From Thiothrix eikelboomii (lineage in GTDB: Bacteria; Pseudomonadota; Gammaproteobacteria; Thiotrichales; Thiotrichaceae), in the NCBI RefSeq assembly GCF_900167255.1, contig NZ_FUYB01000026.1:1-39728 (forward strand): 39,728 bases of DNA, written 5' to 3'. The number at the start of each line of letters is the position of its first letter. The stretch's first letter is position 1. Shown here piece by piece: positions 26,691 to 35,903 of this stretch. A program made the position numbers and the translations under genes. Under the pieces are notes generated by a model. That model saw only the letters and a list, made by a program, of their open reading frames with translations, made no database searches and was not told where the DNA came from.

Positions 26691-29003
26691 ATGAAAAATC
26701 TGTTTTTTATCTGCTGGTTATTCATTATTAGTTTGAATGCAGCAGCCTTTCCAGAGGTGTTGCCGGTCAATCAAGCCTTTCAAGTTTCGGCCCAAGCCCT
26801 TGACAAAGAGCAGATACGCCTCACTTGGAAAGTCACTGACGGTTATTATCTGTATCGCAAAAAATTTGCGGTAAGTTCTAAGCACCCTGAGATCCAGTTC
26901 CCTGCGGCCGACTCGCTAAACTTCCCCACTGGCGAAATAAAAGCAGATCCTAATTTTGGTGAAACCGAGGTCTACCATCAGGATGTCGTACTTGATCTAC
27001 CGCTAACTCGCTCAAAAAACGCCCAAGGTGCTCTGGAGCTTGAGCTAGAAGCTAAATATCAAGGTTGTGCTGACGCTGGTCTCTGTTATCCCCCACAAAA
27101 ACAAATTTTAAAACTACAATTAGCCGCTTTAGACACGCCGCCCGCTGCTGAATCCAACACTGATACTGCTGATACTCAAGTTGCTGCCCCACTCGCTCCA
27201 GCCACCAAGCCAGTTGTCAAATCCATTAAGCCACCGCCTGCCACACCCAGTGATCCTGCGGTTGAGCCTGTGCCGGTTGATCAAGCTTTTAAATATAATT
27301 TAGTCGCTGTTGATCAAAAGACGCTGGTTGCCCATTGGGATATTCAGCCTGATCATCAGCTTTACCGGAGCAAAATCAGCTTTTCCACTCAAGGCAATGA
27401 AGATTTCCACCTCGGAGCACCTTTATTCCCTACAGGCCAAATCGTTGAAGATGATTATTTCGGCACGGTCGAAGTATTCAGCGATACCTTAGACATCAGC
27501 ATTCCCATTATTCAGACCGAAAATCAAGCACCACTACCCAAAAAGCTCAGTGTGATTGCTGAATACCAAGGCTGCTCAAGCAGCACGGGTATCTGCTATC
27601 CCCCTGTCAAAAAGACGGTAAACATTGATTTAAGTAGCGCTCCTCCTAAACTTGAATCACTACCTGAACCACCAGCAGCTAAGACAGCTAATGACAATAA
27701 TTCCTATATTTCTGCACTGGAAGGGGCAAGTTTTTTTGGGACGATTCTTTTATTTTTTGGTGGCGGTTTACTACTCGCATTCACACCCTGCATCTTCCCG
27801 ATGTTCCCTATTCTGTCAGGCGTAATCGCTGGGCAATCTGATTTATCGACACGTAAAGCCTTCTTTTTATCCTTAGCCTATGTCACCGCTAGCTCGGTGG
27901 CTTATGCCCTGATTGGTATTTTCTTCGGCCTGTTTGGCGCTAATTTGCAAATGACGCTGCAACATCCTGTGGCTATTGGGATTTTTGCAACTTTATTTGT
28001 GATCTTAGCCCTGTCTATGTTCGGCTTTTTTGACCTACAACTCCCCACTAGCCTGCAATCGCGTTTGAATGAATTTAGTAATAAACAAACAGGCGGTAGT
28101 TTGCTTGGGGCAGCTATTATGGGGTTTATCTCCACTTTAATTGTCGGCCCTTGTGTAGCCCCTCCATTAGCTGGCGCTTTGACCTACATCGCTCAAACTA
28201 AAGACGCACTGTTAGGCGGGATTGCTCTATTTACGATGGGCTTTGCGATGGGCATCCCCTTATTGATTGTAGGTACTTCGGCGGGGCATTTACTACCCCG
28301 AGCGGGTACTTGGATGGATACCACTAAAGCTATCTTTGGCATGATTATGCTAGGGCTGGCTATTTCCATGCTGCATCGGATTGTACCCATCGAAATTACG
28401 ATGGCTCTAACCGGCACTTTACTAGTCGCCTCAGGTATTTATATGGGAGCACTCGATAAAGTTTCTGAAGAAGCCACCGGTTGGAAGCGATTTTGGAAGA
28501 GTATTGGTCTAATTATGGTATTTTATGGTGCAATGCAGCTATTAGGCGTAGCCACCGGGAGTACTAACCTATTCCAACCCTTGAAAGGGGTATTAACTGT
28601 TTCCGCCAATACCCTAGCCGTTAGTCCAAGCAATCAACTCAAATTTGAAACGATAAAATCTGTTGAAGACTTAGAAGCTAAACTACGCTTGGCCAAAGAA
28701 CGCCAACAATTAACCATGCTCGACTTCACCGCTGAATGGTGTCCTGATTGCAAGCGCTTAGACCAAACAACCTTCGTTGATCCCACCGTTATGAAACAAC
28801 TACAGGGTGTGCAATTATTAAAAGCGGATCTAACTGCCGATGATGAACAGGATCGGGCTTTACTCAGAAAACTGATTGTCACAGGCCCTCCCACTATTGT
28901 ATTTTTTGATAACCAAGCGAAGGAAATGAAAAACTTACGATCAGTGGGGTATAGAAATCCTGCTGACTTTGCTAAGCACTTGGAGCAATTCCGCATACGT
29001 TAA
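26691..29003 (+). CDS. dsbD: thiol:disulfide interchange protein DsbD with duplicated N-domain
   Basis: 770 residues; E. coli DsbD is about 565. A signal peptide (MKNLFFICWLFIISLNAAAF) is followed by two copies of the periplasmic N-domain: VNQAFQVSAQALDKEQIRL with GCADAGLCYPP, and VDQAFKYNLVAVDQKTLVAH with GCSSSTGICYPP, each with the Cys pair. A Pro/Thr linker joins them. Then eight membrane segments carry the Cys pair in FTPCIFPMFPIL and VGPCVAPPLAG. The C-terminal thioredoxin domain has WCPDCKRLD. DsbD passes electrons from cytoplasmic thioredoxin to periplasmic partners. The second N-domain may add capacity or another partner. Confidence 0.93.
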   Translation: MKNLFFICWLFIISLNAAAFPEVLPVNQAFQVSAQALDKEQIRLTWKVTDGYYLYRKKFAVSSKHPEIQFPAADSLNFPTGEIKADPNFGETEVYHQDVVLDLPLTRSKNAQGALELELEAKYQGCADAGLCYPPQKQILKLQLAALDTPPAAESNTDTADTQVAAPLAPATKPVVKSIKPPPATPSDPAVEPVPVDQAFKYNLVAVDQKTLVAHWDIQPDHQLYRSKISFSTQGNEDFHLGAPLFPTGQIVEDDYFGTVEVFSDTLDISIPIIQTENQAPLPKKLSVIAEYQGCSSSTGICYPPVKKTVNIDLSSAPPKLESLPEPPAAKTANDNNSYISALEGASFFGTILLFFGGGLLLAFTPCIFPMFPILSGVIAGQSDLSTRKAFFLSLAYVTASSVAYALIGIFFGLFGANLQMTLQHPVAIGIFATLFVILALSMFGFFDLQLPTSLQSRLNEFSNKQTGGSLLGAAIMGFISTLIVGPCVAPPLAGALTYIAQTKDALLGGIALFTMGFAMGIPLLIVGTSAGHLLPRAGTWMDTTKAIFGMIMLGLAISMLHRIVPIEITMALTGTLLVASGIYMGALDKVSEEATGWKRFWKSIGLIMVFYGAMQLLGVATGSTNLFQPLKGVLTVSANTLAVSPSNQLKFETIKSVEDLEAKLRLAKERQQLTMLDFTAEWCPDCKRLDQTTFVDPTVMKQLQGVQLLKADLTADDEQDRALLRKLIVTGPPTIVFFDNQAKEMKNLRSVGYRNPADFAKHLEQFRIR

Positions 29004-29089
29004 TCTCGTGTCAATATTTTACTCAGCAAAAATTCATCTACTCAAGCTATACTCGGTTCATAATATAAAAAGACCAAGGAGTATTTAGC

Positions 29090-29269
29090 ATGCATGACCA
29101 TGAAAATGAATATGACCTAGAAGAAGCTGCACCCCATCTTAATACAGATCGTGATAGCAAAAAGATCAAACCACATATCATCCGACGCAATATCGAAGAC
29201 TATCGAGAAAAGCAAGCTTTGCAACGCCGTTTAAAAGACATTTTCGACGAGGACTTTCTATTGGATTAA
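29090..29269 (+). CDS. PA3496-like small protein
   Basis: 59 codons starting ATGCATGACCATGAAAATGA, encoding MHDHENEYDLEEAAPHLNT, then IKPHIIRRNIEDYREKQALQ and ending DIFDEDFLLD. The basic-acidic pattern with RRNIEDYREKQAL resembles the PA3496 family of small cytosolic proteins of unknown function found in Gammaproteobacteria. A ribosome binding site AAGGAG lies 9 nt before the ATG. Its 3' end overlaps the convergent hda by 12 bp. Short, so easily missed. Confidence 0.75.
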   Translation: MHDHENEYDLEEAAPHLNTDRDSKKIKPHIIRRNIEDYREKQALQRRLKDIFDEDFLLD

Positions 29270-29971
29270 AGTGGGCAAGGTATTGTCGGGGAAGGTTTCT
29301 TGAATCAGATTGCGAGTAATCTTCCTCCCTTTATGCAAGCTGGCTTTGTCTAATTGATCTAAAATGATCATTAAAGATTGCATATCTTTAGGAAAGTTTT
29401 TATTAATATACTTAATAATATATTCAGGTATTTGCAAGCCTCGCTTGTAGGCACGCCATTTGAAAGCCTCTAGAGCACTCGGCTCATCTAAACGATAAAT
29501 TCGATAAGCAGGTCCCCAGACTAAGCGTGAGCCTAGATCGGCTAACTCGCAGTCTAGTTGATGCGGATTATTCAGCGCGGCTAATAATAAAGGTTGCCCA
29601 TGCTGCCGACAACGGTTAATTAAATGAAATACCGCCGTTTCCCACTCCAAATTACCAACGATATAATCTAAATCATCAATCGCTAACAAAGCACAACGAT
29701 CTAAACCCTCTAACACCCGTGCTCCATAGGGTGCTAATTGTTTAAGCGATAAATAAGCTGCCGAATGACTCGATTCCTGAGCTTTATAGCAGCAAGCCTG
29801 TAGCAAATGTGACTTGCCACTGCCAGCATCCCCATATAAAAAAACTTGCTGAAAGGATTGCCAAAACGCTGAATGCAACAAAGCAAGAGCATCTCGATTC
29901 TGTGGCATCGGATAAAACGAATCAAAATCAAAACCATCCAGCAAAGCAATCTTTAAGGTGAGCTGGTTCAT
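29258..29971 (-). CDS. hda: DnaA regulatory inactivator Hda
   Basis: 237 residues. AAA+ domain with Walker A in GDAGSGKSHLLQA and Walker B in LLAIDDLDYI. LDCELADLGSRLVWGPAYRI is like the sensor and arginine-finger region. Hda with the DNA-loaded beta clamp stimulates ATP hydrolysis by DnaA and blocks re-initiation. The start overlaps the perM stop as ATGA, so it is translated with perM. The convergent small gene overlaps its 3' end by 12 bp. A clamp-binding motif near the N-terminus (NQLTLKIAL) fits the QLxLxF/L-type pattern. Confidence 0.92.
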   Translation of the reverse strand: MNQLTLKIALLDGFDFDSFYPMPQNRDALALLHSAFWQSFQQVFLYGDAGSGKSHLLQACCYKAQESSHSAAYLSLKQLAPYGARVLEGLDRCALLAIDDLDYIVGNLEWETAVFHLINRCRQHGQPLLLAALNNPHQLDCELADLGSRLVWGPAYRIYRLDEPSALEAFKWRAYKRGLQIPEYIIKYINKNFPKDMQSLMIILDQLDKASLHKGRKITRNLIQETFPDNTLPTLIQ

Positions 29972-31029
29972 GGCAGTGATTCGTCGGTATAAACATTGCT
30001 TTGTTTATAGGTTTCATGCAGATGACGCATAATCACTGCTAAGACAGCGGCAACTGGTAGTGCCAATAGAATACCAACAAAACCAAATAGCTGCCCCCCA
30101 GCCAACACCGCAAAGATCACAGCGACCGGATGCAAACCAATACGCTCTCCCACTAACCAAGGCGTCAATACCGACCCTTCAATCACCTGTACCGCAACAA
30201 AGACTAAGAGCACCCAAAGTAAATTCAAGGCATCCTGAGTTTGAAACAACACTGCAATTCCAGCAATGGTAATCCCCACGATCAGCCCTAAATAAGGCAC
30301 AAAACTCACCAAACCGGCAATAAAACCAATTAATAAAGCAAAATCCAGCCCAATGAGGGTTAAACCTAGCCAATACAAAATACTCAGTGCAATCATCACC
30401 ATAAACTGCCCACGCAAAAAAGCACCCAGCATTTCGTCAGATTCGCGGGCAAGCTCGGTGACTGTCGGCTCAATAGCACGTGGCAATAAATCATGAATAT
30501 AAGCCACTAAGTTATCCCAATCTCTCAGTAGATAAAATAAAATCACTGGAATCAGGGCGAGAGTTCCAATCCACCCCACAATCATAAAGCCTGATTTAGA
30601 GACTGTCTGAATCACATTTTTAATCAAACCACCGGTTTGCTGCCAATTTGAGGTGATTAAATCTTTAAGCCTCTCACCTTCCAAAATTGAAGGATCAACC
30701 CCTAACTGCTCCTGCAAATACGTACCGAACATCCCAAATGACCAATCTAAATACCCCGGTAACTTCTCACCCAAACTTCTAATTTGCATTTCTAGCAAAG
30801 GCACTAGAAATAAGAAAAATACCAAGATAATCAGTGAAATAACCACGAAAACAATAGTCACCGCCAAAGTACGTGAAAGCTTTTTGGCCTCTAAGCGATC
30901 AACTAAAGGATCACCGAGATACGCTAATAAAGCAGCAACAAAAAAGGGGGTCAGCATCGGTGACAGCAAATAAAACAAAACCGCTGCAATCGTGATCAGT
31001 ACTAGCCAAAACCCTATTTTTGAACTCAT
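29968..31029 (-). CDS. AI-2E/PerM family transporter
   Basis: 353 residues, usual length for the family. About eight hydrophobic segments, with the family stretch GFMIVGWIGTLALIPVILFY and the C-terminal pair AVQVIEGSVLTPWLVGERIG with HPVAVIFAVLAGGQLFGFVG. Proposed to export small metabolites or Na+/H+; function in this strain is unknown. It is 3 bp after pgsA and overlaps hda, so it is in the dnaE-pgsA-perM-hda operon. PerM next to hda is common in Gammaproteobacteria. Confidence 0.87.
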   Translation of the reverse strand: MSSKIGFWLVLITIAAVLFYLLSPMLTPFFVAALLAYLGDPLVDRLEAKKLSRTLAVTIVFVVISLIILVFFLFLVPLLEMQIRSLGEKLPGYLDWSFGMFGTYLQEQLGVDPSILEGERLKDLITSNWQQTGGLIKNVIQTVSKSGFMIVGWIGTLALIPVILFYLLRDWDNLVAYIHDLLPRAIEPTVTELARESDEMLGAFLRGQFMVMIALSILYWLGLTLIGLDFALLIGFIAGLVSFVPYLGLIVGITIAGIAVLFQTQDALNLLWVLLVFVAVQVIEGSVLTPWLVGERIGLHPVAVIFAVLAGGQLFGFVGILLALPVAAVLAVIMRHLHETYKQSNVYTDESLP

Positions 31030-31032
31030 GAC

Positions 31033-31590
31033 TTAAGAACGCTTTTGGTTGACCCACGCATAATAGCTCCAGAAAAACACATAAGCCGCCCCACTAAGAA
31101 TAGTACTCGCAGCGACTAACCATTCTAAATTATCTATCACAGTTTGTGGCAAAGTATAAAAACCGACATGCACTAAAGTAGCGGCTAGCAACACCAACTG
31201 CAAGGCGGTATTCACTTTGCTGATCAACAGGGGCTTCATTTCCAAAGCCCCTGTCACCCAACGATACACCACGGCTCCACCGATGATTAATAGATCTCGC
31301 CCAAAAATCAGCAACACAATCCACCAAGGCAAAAAACCTTTAAAACCAAACACTAACATAATTGTGACAATAAAAAGCTTATCGGCGACAGGATCCAGCA
31401 AAGCCCCTAAACGGGTGAACCATTGATAGCGACGTGCCAAATAACCGTCTAAACCGTCACTCAAACCCGCTAAAATCAATAACACTAAGGCCGCTTGATA
31501 AGACTCATGCCACAATAGCCAAGCAACCGGCACGACAGAAATAATCCGTGCAATCGTGATAATATTAGGAAGGTACTTCAATGCAGACAT
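31033..31590 (-). CDS. pgsA: CDP-alcohol phosphatidyltransferase, PgsA-like
   Basis: 185 residues. Catalytic motif DGLDGYLARR followed, after six residues, by LGALLDPVADK (pattern DGxxAR...GxxxDxxxD). Start reads LKYLPNIITIARIISVVPVA, like phosphatidylglycerophosphate synthase, which transfers a phosphatidyl group from CDP-diacylglycerol to glycerol-3-phosphate. Membrane segments follow. It lies between dnaE (12 bp) and perM (3 bp). A paralogous CDP-alcohol phosphatidyltransferase with another acceptor cannot be excluded. Confidence 0.85.
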   Translation of the reverse strand: MSALKYLPNIITIARIISVVPVAWLLWHESYQAALVLLILAGLSDGLDGYLARRYQWFTRLGALLDPVADKLFIVTIMLVFGFKGFLPWWIVLLIFGRDLLIIGGAVVYRWVTGALEMKPLLISKVNTALQLVLLAATLVHVGFYTLPQTVIDNLEWLVAASTILSGAAYVFFWSYYAWVNQKRS

Positions 31591-31602
31591 AGTGACCTAG
31601 CA

Positions 31603-34600
31603 TTAAAAAATTAATTGGACTGCATCCTGCCCTAGCTTCTGGCGTAAACTCCGTAAATGTTGGTCATCTAAGGGAAGATACCAGCCTTCCTTTAAGCGCA
31701 ACTCAGCGCGAGCACTTTGGTTGCAATAATCAATCACCACCGGATAGCGTGGCTCAGTGCTGGTCACTAACCAAGTTTGCAAATCGGTTAACACATGACT
31801 GGCATGCTGAGCATCCACTCGTAATTTTAACTTACGCAAAAAGCTTTCCCGTAAAGTTTGCATATCATAAATGGAGTCTATTCGTAAGCGAGCCGAACCG
31901 GTACGCTGATCTAAACTAACGCTACCTTCTATAGCGATGATCGCTTCTTTTTCTAGTAAATGACCAAACTGAGCAAACGTATCCGCAAACAGCAGAATCT
32001 CATACTCAGCAACGGTACGATCCTCTAGCTTAATAAAATAGCGCTTACCCCGATCAGAGGCTTGAATGCGAATGCTCGCCACTAAAGCCCCGAATAACAC
32101 GGGTTCTTTCGCATACCGCTGCGAACCGCTACCGTCATACTCTATAATATCGCGTAAACTCAGCTTACTGACTGCAGTTAGCTCTTGAATATACTCATCA
32201 AGAGGGTGTCCGGTCAGGTATAAACCTAGTGTTTCTTTCTCTAAACGCAAGCGTTCTTTTTCAGGCCACTCAGGTAACTCCGGCATCGACACGGCGGTTT
32301 GATGATTAACAATCGCGCCACCAAATAAATCAACCTGCCCCACCCCTTGATCACGATGATATTGCTCAGCACGCTTCAGTGCTTCAGGCAGAAACTCAAT
32401 TTTTGCTCGCCTTGACCCCGGCAGCGAATCCAAGACCCCTGCTTTAATTAAAGTTTCCAAAACTCGCCGAGTCACTTTATGCGAGTAAATACGTTGGCAA
32501 AAATCGAGTAAAGAAACATAAGCCCCCTTCGCAGCACGTTCCTGCATAATCACGGAAATCGCCGCTTCGCCCGCGCCTTTGACTGCACCTAATCCATAGA
32601 TAATGTTATTTTTATCATCCACCGTAAAATGGTAGGCCGATTGATTTAAATCAGGCGGCAGAATCTTCACCCCCAATTGCCGACAATCATCTAAGAGCAT
32701 CACCACTTTATCGGTATTATCCATATCAGCCGATAAGACTGCGGCCATAAACGCTGCTGGATAATGCGCTTTCAACCAAGCCGTTTGGAAAGCAACTAAA
32801 GCATAGGCTGCTGAATGGGATTTATTAAAACCATATTCCGCAAATTTTTCCATCAAATCAAAGATAAAGCCCGCTTGATGCTCATCAATTTGATTGCCCC
32901 GTGCACCGTCCATGAAGATCGAACGTTGCTTCGCCATTTCCTCAGGCTTTTTCTTGCCCATCGCACGGCGCAGCATATCCGCACCGCCTAGCGTGTAATT
33001 CGCGAGTACCTGAGCAATCTGCATCACTTGCTCTTGGTAAACAATGACCCCATAGGTCGGCTTGAGAATTTGCTCTAGACTCGGATGCGGATACTCAACT
33101 TTTGCGATCCCCTTTTTCCGATTGATAAAATCATCCACCATCCCTGATTGCAAAGGTCCTGGGCGAAACAACGCCACTAAAGCAATAACATCCTCAAAAA
33201 CATCCGGTTGTAAACGACGAATCAGATCTTTCATCCCACGCGATTCCAACTGGAAGACCGCCGTGGTTTTCTGCGCTTTCAGTAAATCAAAAGACGCTTT
33301 GTCATCTAACGGAATACGATTGATGTCGATCAGTGGTAAATGCTTCATAGCGCGCTGGCGATTAATCGTTTCAAGCGCCCATTGAATAATAGTGAGATTG
33401 CGCAGTCCTAAAAAGTCGAACTTGACCAAACCGACGGCTTCAACATCATCTTTGTCATATTGCGAAACCACTCCTTTGCCCGCTTCATCACATAAGATTG
33501 GCGTGAAATCGGTTAAATCCGACGGTGCAATCAGCACGCCTCCGGCATGCTTACCGGTGTTACGGGTTAAACCCTCTAGAGACAGCGCCATATCCAGTAG
33601 CGCTTTGACTTCCTCATCTTTTTCATACAGCTCAATCAGATCCGGTGACACGCGCTCAGCATCTTCTTGCGCTTTTGCAGTGCGCCCGAGCGCATCTTCT
33701 AAGGTAATGCCCAGCACAAAAGGAATTAATTTAGCGACCCGATCGACAAAACCGTAAGGATGACTCAGTACCCGCCCGACATCACGCACCACCGCTTTAG
33801 CGGCCATCGAACCAAAGGTCACAATTTGTGAAACCTGATTACGCCCATAAGCTTGAGCCACATAATCAATCACTTTATCGCGATTATCCATGCAGAAGTC
33901 GATATCAAAGTCCGGCATCGACACCCGTTCTGGATTTAAAAAGCGCTCGAATAACAAATCATAAGCCAGTGGATCAAGGTCAGTAATTTTTAAGGCATAG
34001 GCAACCAAAGACCCCGCCCCCGAACCCCGCCCAGGACCTACGGGAATATCATTATCCTTAGCCCACTGAATGAAATCGGCAACGATTAAGAAATAGCCAG
34101 GGAAACCCATTTTATTGATGACATCCAGCTCAATCTTTAAGCGCTCATCATAAGGCTGACGCTTCAGTTCAAACTCCCGTGTGCCGCGTGGATATTGCTC
34201 AGCAAACAAAAAATCTAACCGTGCTTCTAAACCCTCTTCGCCTACCTTGCAAAAATAGGCCTCTGTGGTCATGCCATCAGGAATCGGGAATTGTGGTAGA
34301 TAGTTTTTACCTAAAGTCAGGGAAACATTGCAACGTTTAGCAATTTCCACCGTATTTTCAAGCGCGGAAGGTAGATCAGCAAACAGTGCCTGCATTTCTG
34401 CTGCCGACCGTAAATATTGCTGCGGGCTATAAGGCTTAGGGCGTTTGGGATCAGCTAATACCTGCCCACTGTTGATACAGACTCGAGCTTCATGTGCCTC
34501 AAAATCACTGCTGGCAATAAAGCGGACATCATTAGTTGCCACCACCGGTACTTGATAAGCCAAAGCTAAATCAACGGCGGCATGAATATAATCTTCTTCA

Positions 34601-35121
34601 CCGTCCCGTCCGGTACGCTGTAATTCTAAATAATAACGATCGGGAAAGACTTCGCACCACGCCTGAAGACGCTTTTCAGCCAGCTCTTTATTTCCCATTA
34701 ACAAAGCTTGCCCGACATCGCCATCACGCCCCCCCGAGAGCATTAACACACCCTCGCTAAACTCTTTTACCCAAGCACGCTGCACTCGAGGCACACCCAA
34801 TACTTGCCCCTGCTGCCAAGCCCGTGAAATCAGACGGGTTAGATTGCGATAACCGGTATTATTTTGGCAAAGTAAAATAATATGAAACAGTTGATCGGAT
34901 GACTCATTGGCCAGCAATAAATCCACCCCAAACACCGGTTTGACTCCAGCCCCCATCGCTGCTTTATAAAACTTAACTAAGCCAAAAAAATTATTTTGGT
35001 CGGTAATGGCTACTGCTGCCATGCCCGATTTTTCAACTGCTTTCATTAAGGGCTTGATCCGAATGGTACTATCCACTAATGAATACTCAGTATGTAAACG
35101 GAGATGAACGAATTGAGTCAT
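31603..35121 (-). CDS. dnaE: DNA polymerase III subunit alpha
   Basis: 1172 residues, normal for DnaE. N-terminal PHP domain (VHLRLHTEYSLVDSTIRIKP). Polymerase active site acidic residues in SMPDFDIDFCMDNRDKVIDY (about 400) and in DFLGLRNLTII (about 555). Then KKGIAKVEYPH, YQEQVMQIAQVLANYTLGGA, and an OB-fold with beta-clamp-binding region near the C-terminus. It is the replicative polymerase. First gene of the dnaE-pgsA-perM-hda operon, so a replication enzyme and a replication-control protein share a transcript. Start ATG at 35121 fits the family's conserved MTQFVHLRLHTEYS-like N-terminus. Confidence 0.98.
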   Translation of the reverse strand: MTQFVHLRLHTEYSLVDSTIRIKPLMKAVEKSGMAAVAITDQNNFFGLVKFYKAAMGAGVKPVFGVDLLLANESSDQLFHIILLCQNNTGYRNLTRLISRAWQQGQVLGVPRVQRAWVKEFSEGVLMLSGGRDGDVGQALLMGNKELAEKRLQAWCEVFPDRYYLELQRTGRDGEEDYIHAAVDLALAYQVPVVATNDVRFIASSDFEAHEARVCINSGQVLADPKRPKPYSPQQYLRSAAEMQALFADLPSALENTVEIAKRCNVSLTLGKNYLPQFPIPDGMTTEAYFCKVGEEGLEARLDFLFAEQYPRGTREFELKRQPYDERLKIELDVINKMGFPGYFLIVADFIQWAKDNDIPVGPGRGSGAGSLVAYALKITDLDPLAYDLLFERFLNPERVSMPDFDIDFCMDNRDKVIDYVAQAYGRNQVSQIVTFGSMAAKAVVRDVGRVLSHPYGFVDRVAKLIPFVLGITLEDALGRTAKAQEDAERVSPDLIELYEKDEEVKALLDMALSLEGLTRNTGKHAGGVLIAPSDLTDFTPILCDEAGKGVVSQYDKDDVEAVGLVKFDFLGLRNLTIIQWALETINRQRAMKHLPLIDINRIPLDDKASFDLLKAQKTTAVFQLESRGMKDLIRRLQPDVFEDVIALVALFRPGPLQSGMVDDFINRKKGIAKVEYPHPSLEQILKPTYGVIVYQEQVMQIAQVLANYTLGGADMLRRAMGKKKPEEMAKQRSIFMDGARGNQIDEHQAGFIFDLMEKFAEYGFNKSHSAAYALVAFQTAWLKAHYPAAFMAAVLSADMDNTDKVVMLLDDCRQLGVKILPPDLNQSAYHFTVDDKNNIIYGLGAVKGAGEAAISVIMQERAAKGAYVSLLDFCQRIYSHKVTRRVLETLIKAGVLDSLPGSRRAKIEFLPEALKRAEQYHRDQGVGQVDLFGGAIVNHQTAVSMPELPEWPEKERLRLEKETLGLYLTGHPLDEYIQELTAVSKLSLRDIIEYDGSGSQRYAKEPVLFGALVASIRIQASDRGKRYFIKLEDRTVAEYEILLFADTFAQFGHLLEKEAIIAIEGSVSLDQRTGSARLRIDSIYDMQTLRESFLRKLKLRVDAQHASHVLTDLQTWLVTSTEPRYPVVIDYCNQSARAELRLKEGWYLPLDDQHLRSLRQKLGQDAVQLIF

Positions 35122-35233
35122 AGGTTATGGCGATACTGTGGCTACAAAAAAATTGGAATACGTTGAGGTCGGGTTGGTAGATTTTGCCAAGCCCCTGATG
35201 AATGATACCCTATTCTTAAGCTGATCAGAACGA

Positions 35234-35782
35234 GTGAATCCCATGCTGAAATTTCTCCCCGGCCTCTTATTGCTAGAGCTGATGACGGTCAGCTTGATCT
35301 TACTTGCACCCGAGAACTTGGCGGGTTGGGGTTGGCTACGCCTGATCATTCCATTGAGTATTATAGCGACTTTGATGGCCTTATGGTTTGGTGCGATGTC
35401 CAATCAGCAGCGCAAAGATGAAATCATGCGCCTACAAGCCAGCCATGCACGGGAACGTGAGCAAATTAAAGTCAATGCTGAGCGCGCCAAGCATCAAGTC
35501 ACGAAAGAAGCACAAAAACAGGTTCAGCAAGCAATCAAACGCACAACAGCACAAGCTAATTTTAAACTAGGCCTTGCCGTTGCAGGGGTAGCCAGTGTCG
35601 GGGGGTTTTTATTACTCACCCAATTTATTAGCTTAGGTATCCTCCTATTAGGCACCGCAGGTGGCACTCTAGGTGGCTATCTCCTGCGTCTCAAGCAAGA
35701 AAGACGTTATAAAACCGCACAACTCAGTGCGAATCCTGAATCCAAACCTCGCCTGATCAACCCAAACAATAAACCGAGCTAA
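35234..35782 (+). CDS. membrane protein with central helical linker (unknown function)
   Basis: 182 residues. Two transmembrane helices near the N-terminus (KFLPGLLLLELMTVSLILLA; RLIIPLSIIATLMALWFGAM), then a charged helical stretch rich in Arg/Lys/Gln/Glu (about 60-115) likely forming a coiled coil, then two more hydrophobic segments (about 116-155) and a polar tail. No known family recognised. It is divergent from dnaE, separated by 112 bp. Could be a small envelope-associated protein. Confidence 0.7.
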   Translation: MNPMLKFLPGLLLLELMTVSLILLAPENLAGWGWLRLIIPLSIIATLMALWFGAMSNQQRKDEIMRLQASHAREREQIKVNAERAKHQVTKEAQKQVQQAIKRTTAQANFKLGLAVAGVASVGGFLLLTQFISLGILLLGTAGGTLGGYLLRLKQERRYKTAQLSANPESKPRLINPNNKPS

Positions 35783-35903
35783 TCGAGCCTACGCACTATC
35801 TGCAAGCCGAAGCAGTTTATCGCCGCCTGCTTTACTCTCTCACGTCAATGCTAATAATTTAGAAACTTATAATTCTATTTAAAAAAATGACGGGTCAGAC
35901 GCT

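Noticed and set aside
26494-26694. Open frame of 66 codons overlapping the dsbD start by 4 bp
   Set aside because: Overlap would suit coupling, but there is no ribosome binding site or known domain. Left as part of the unexplained leader.
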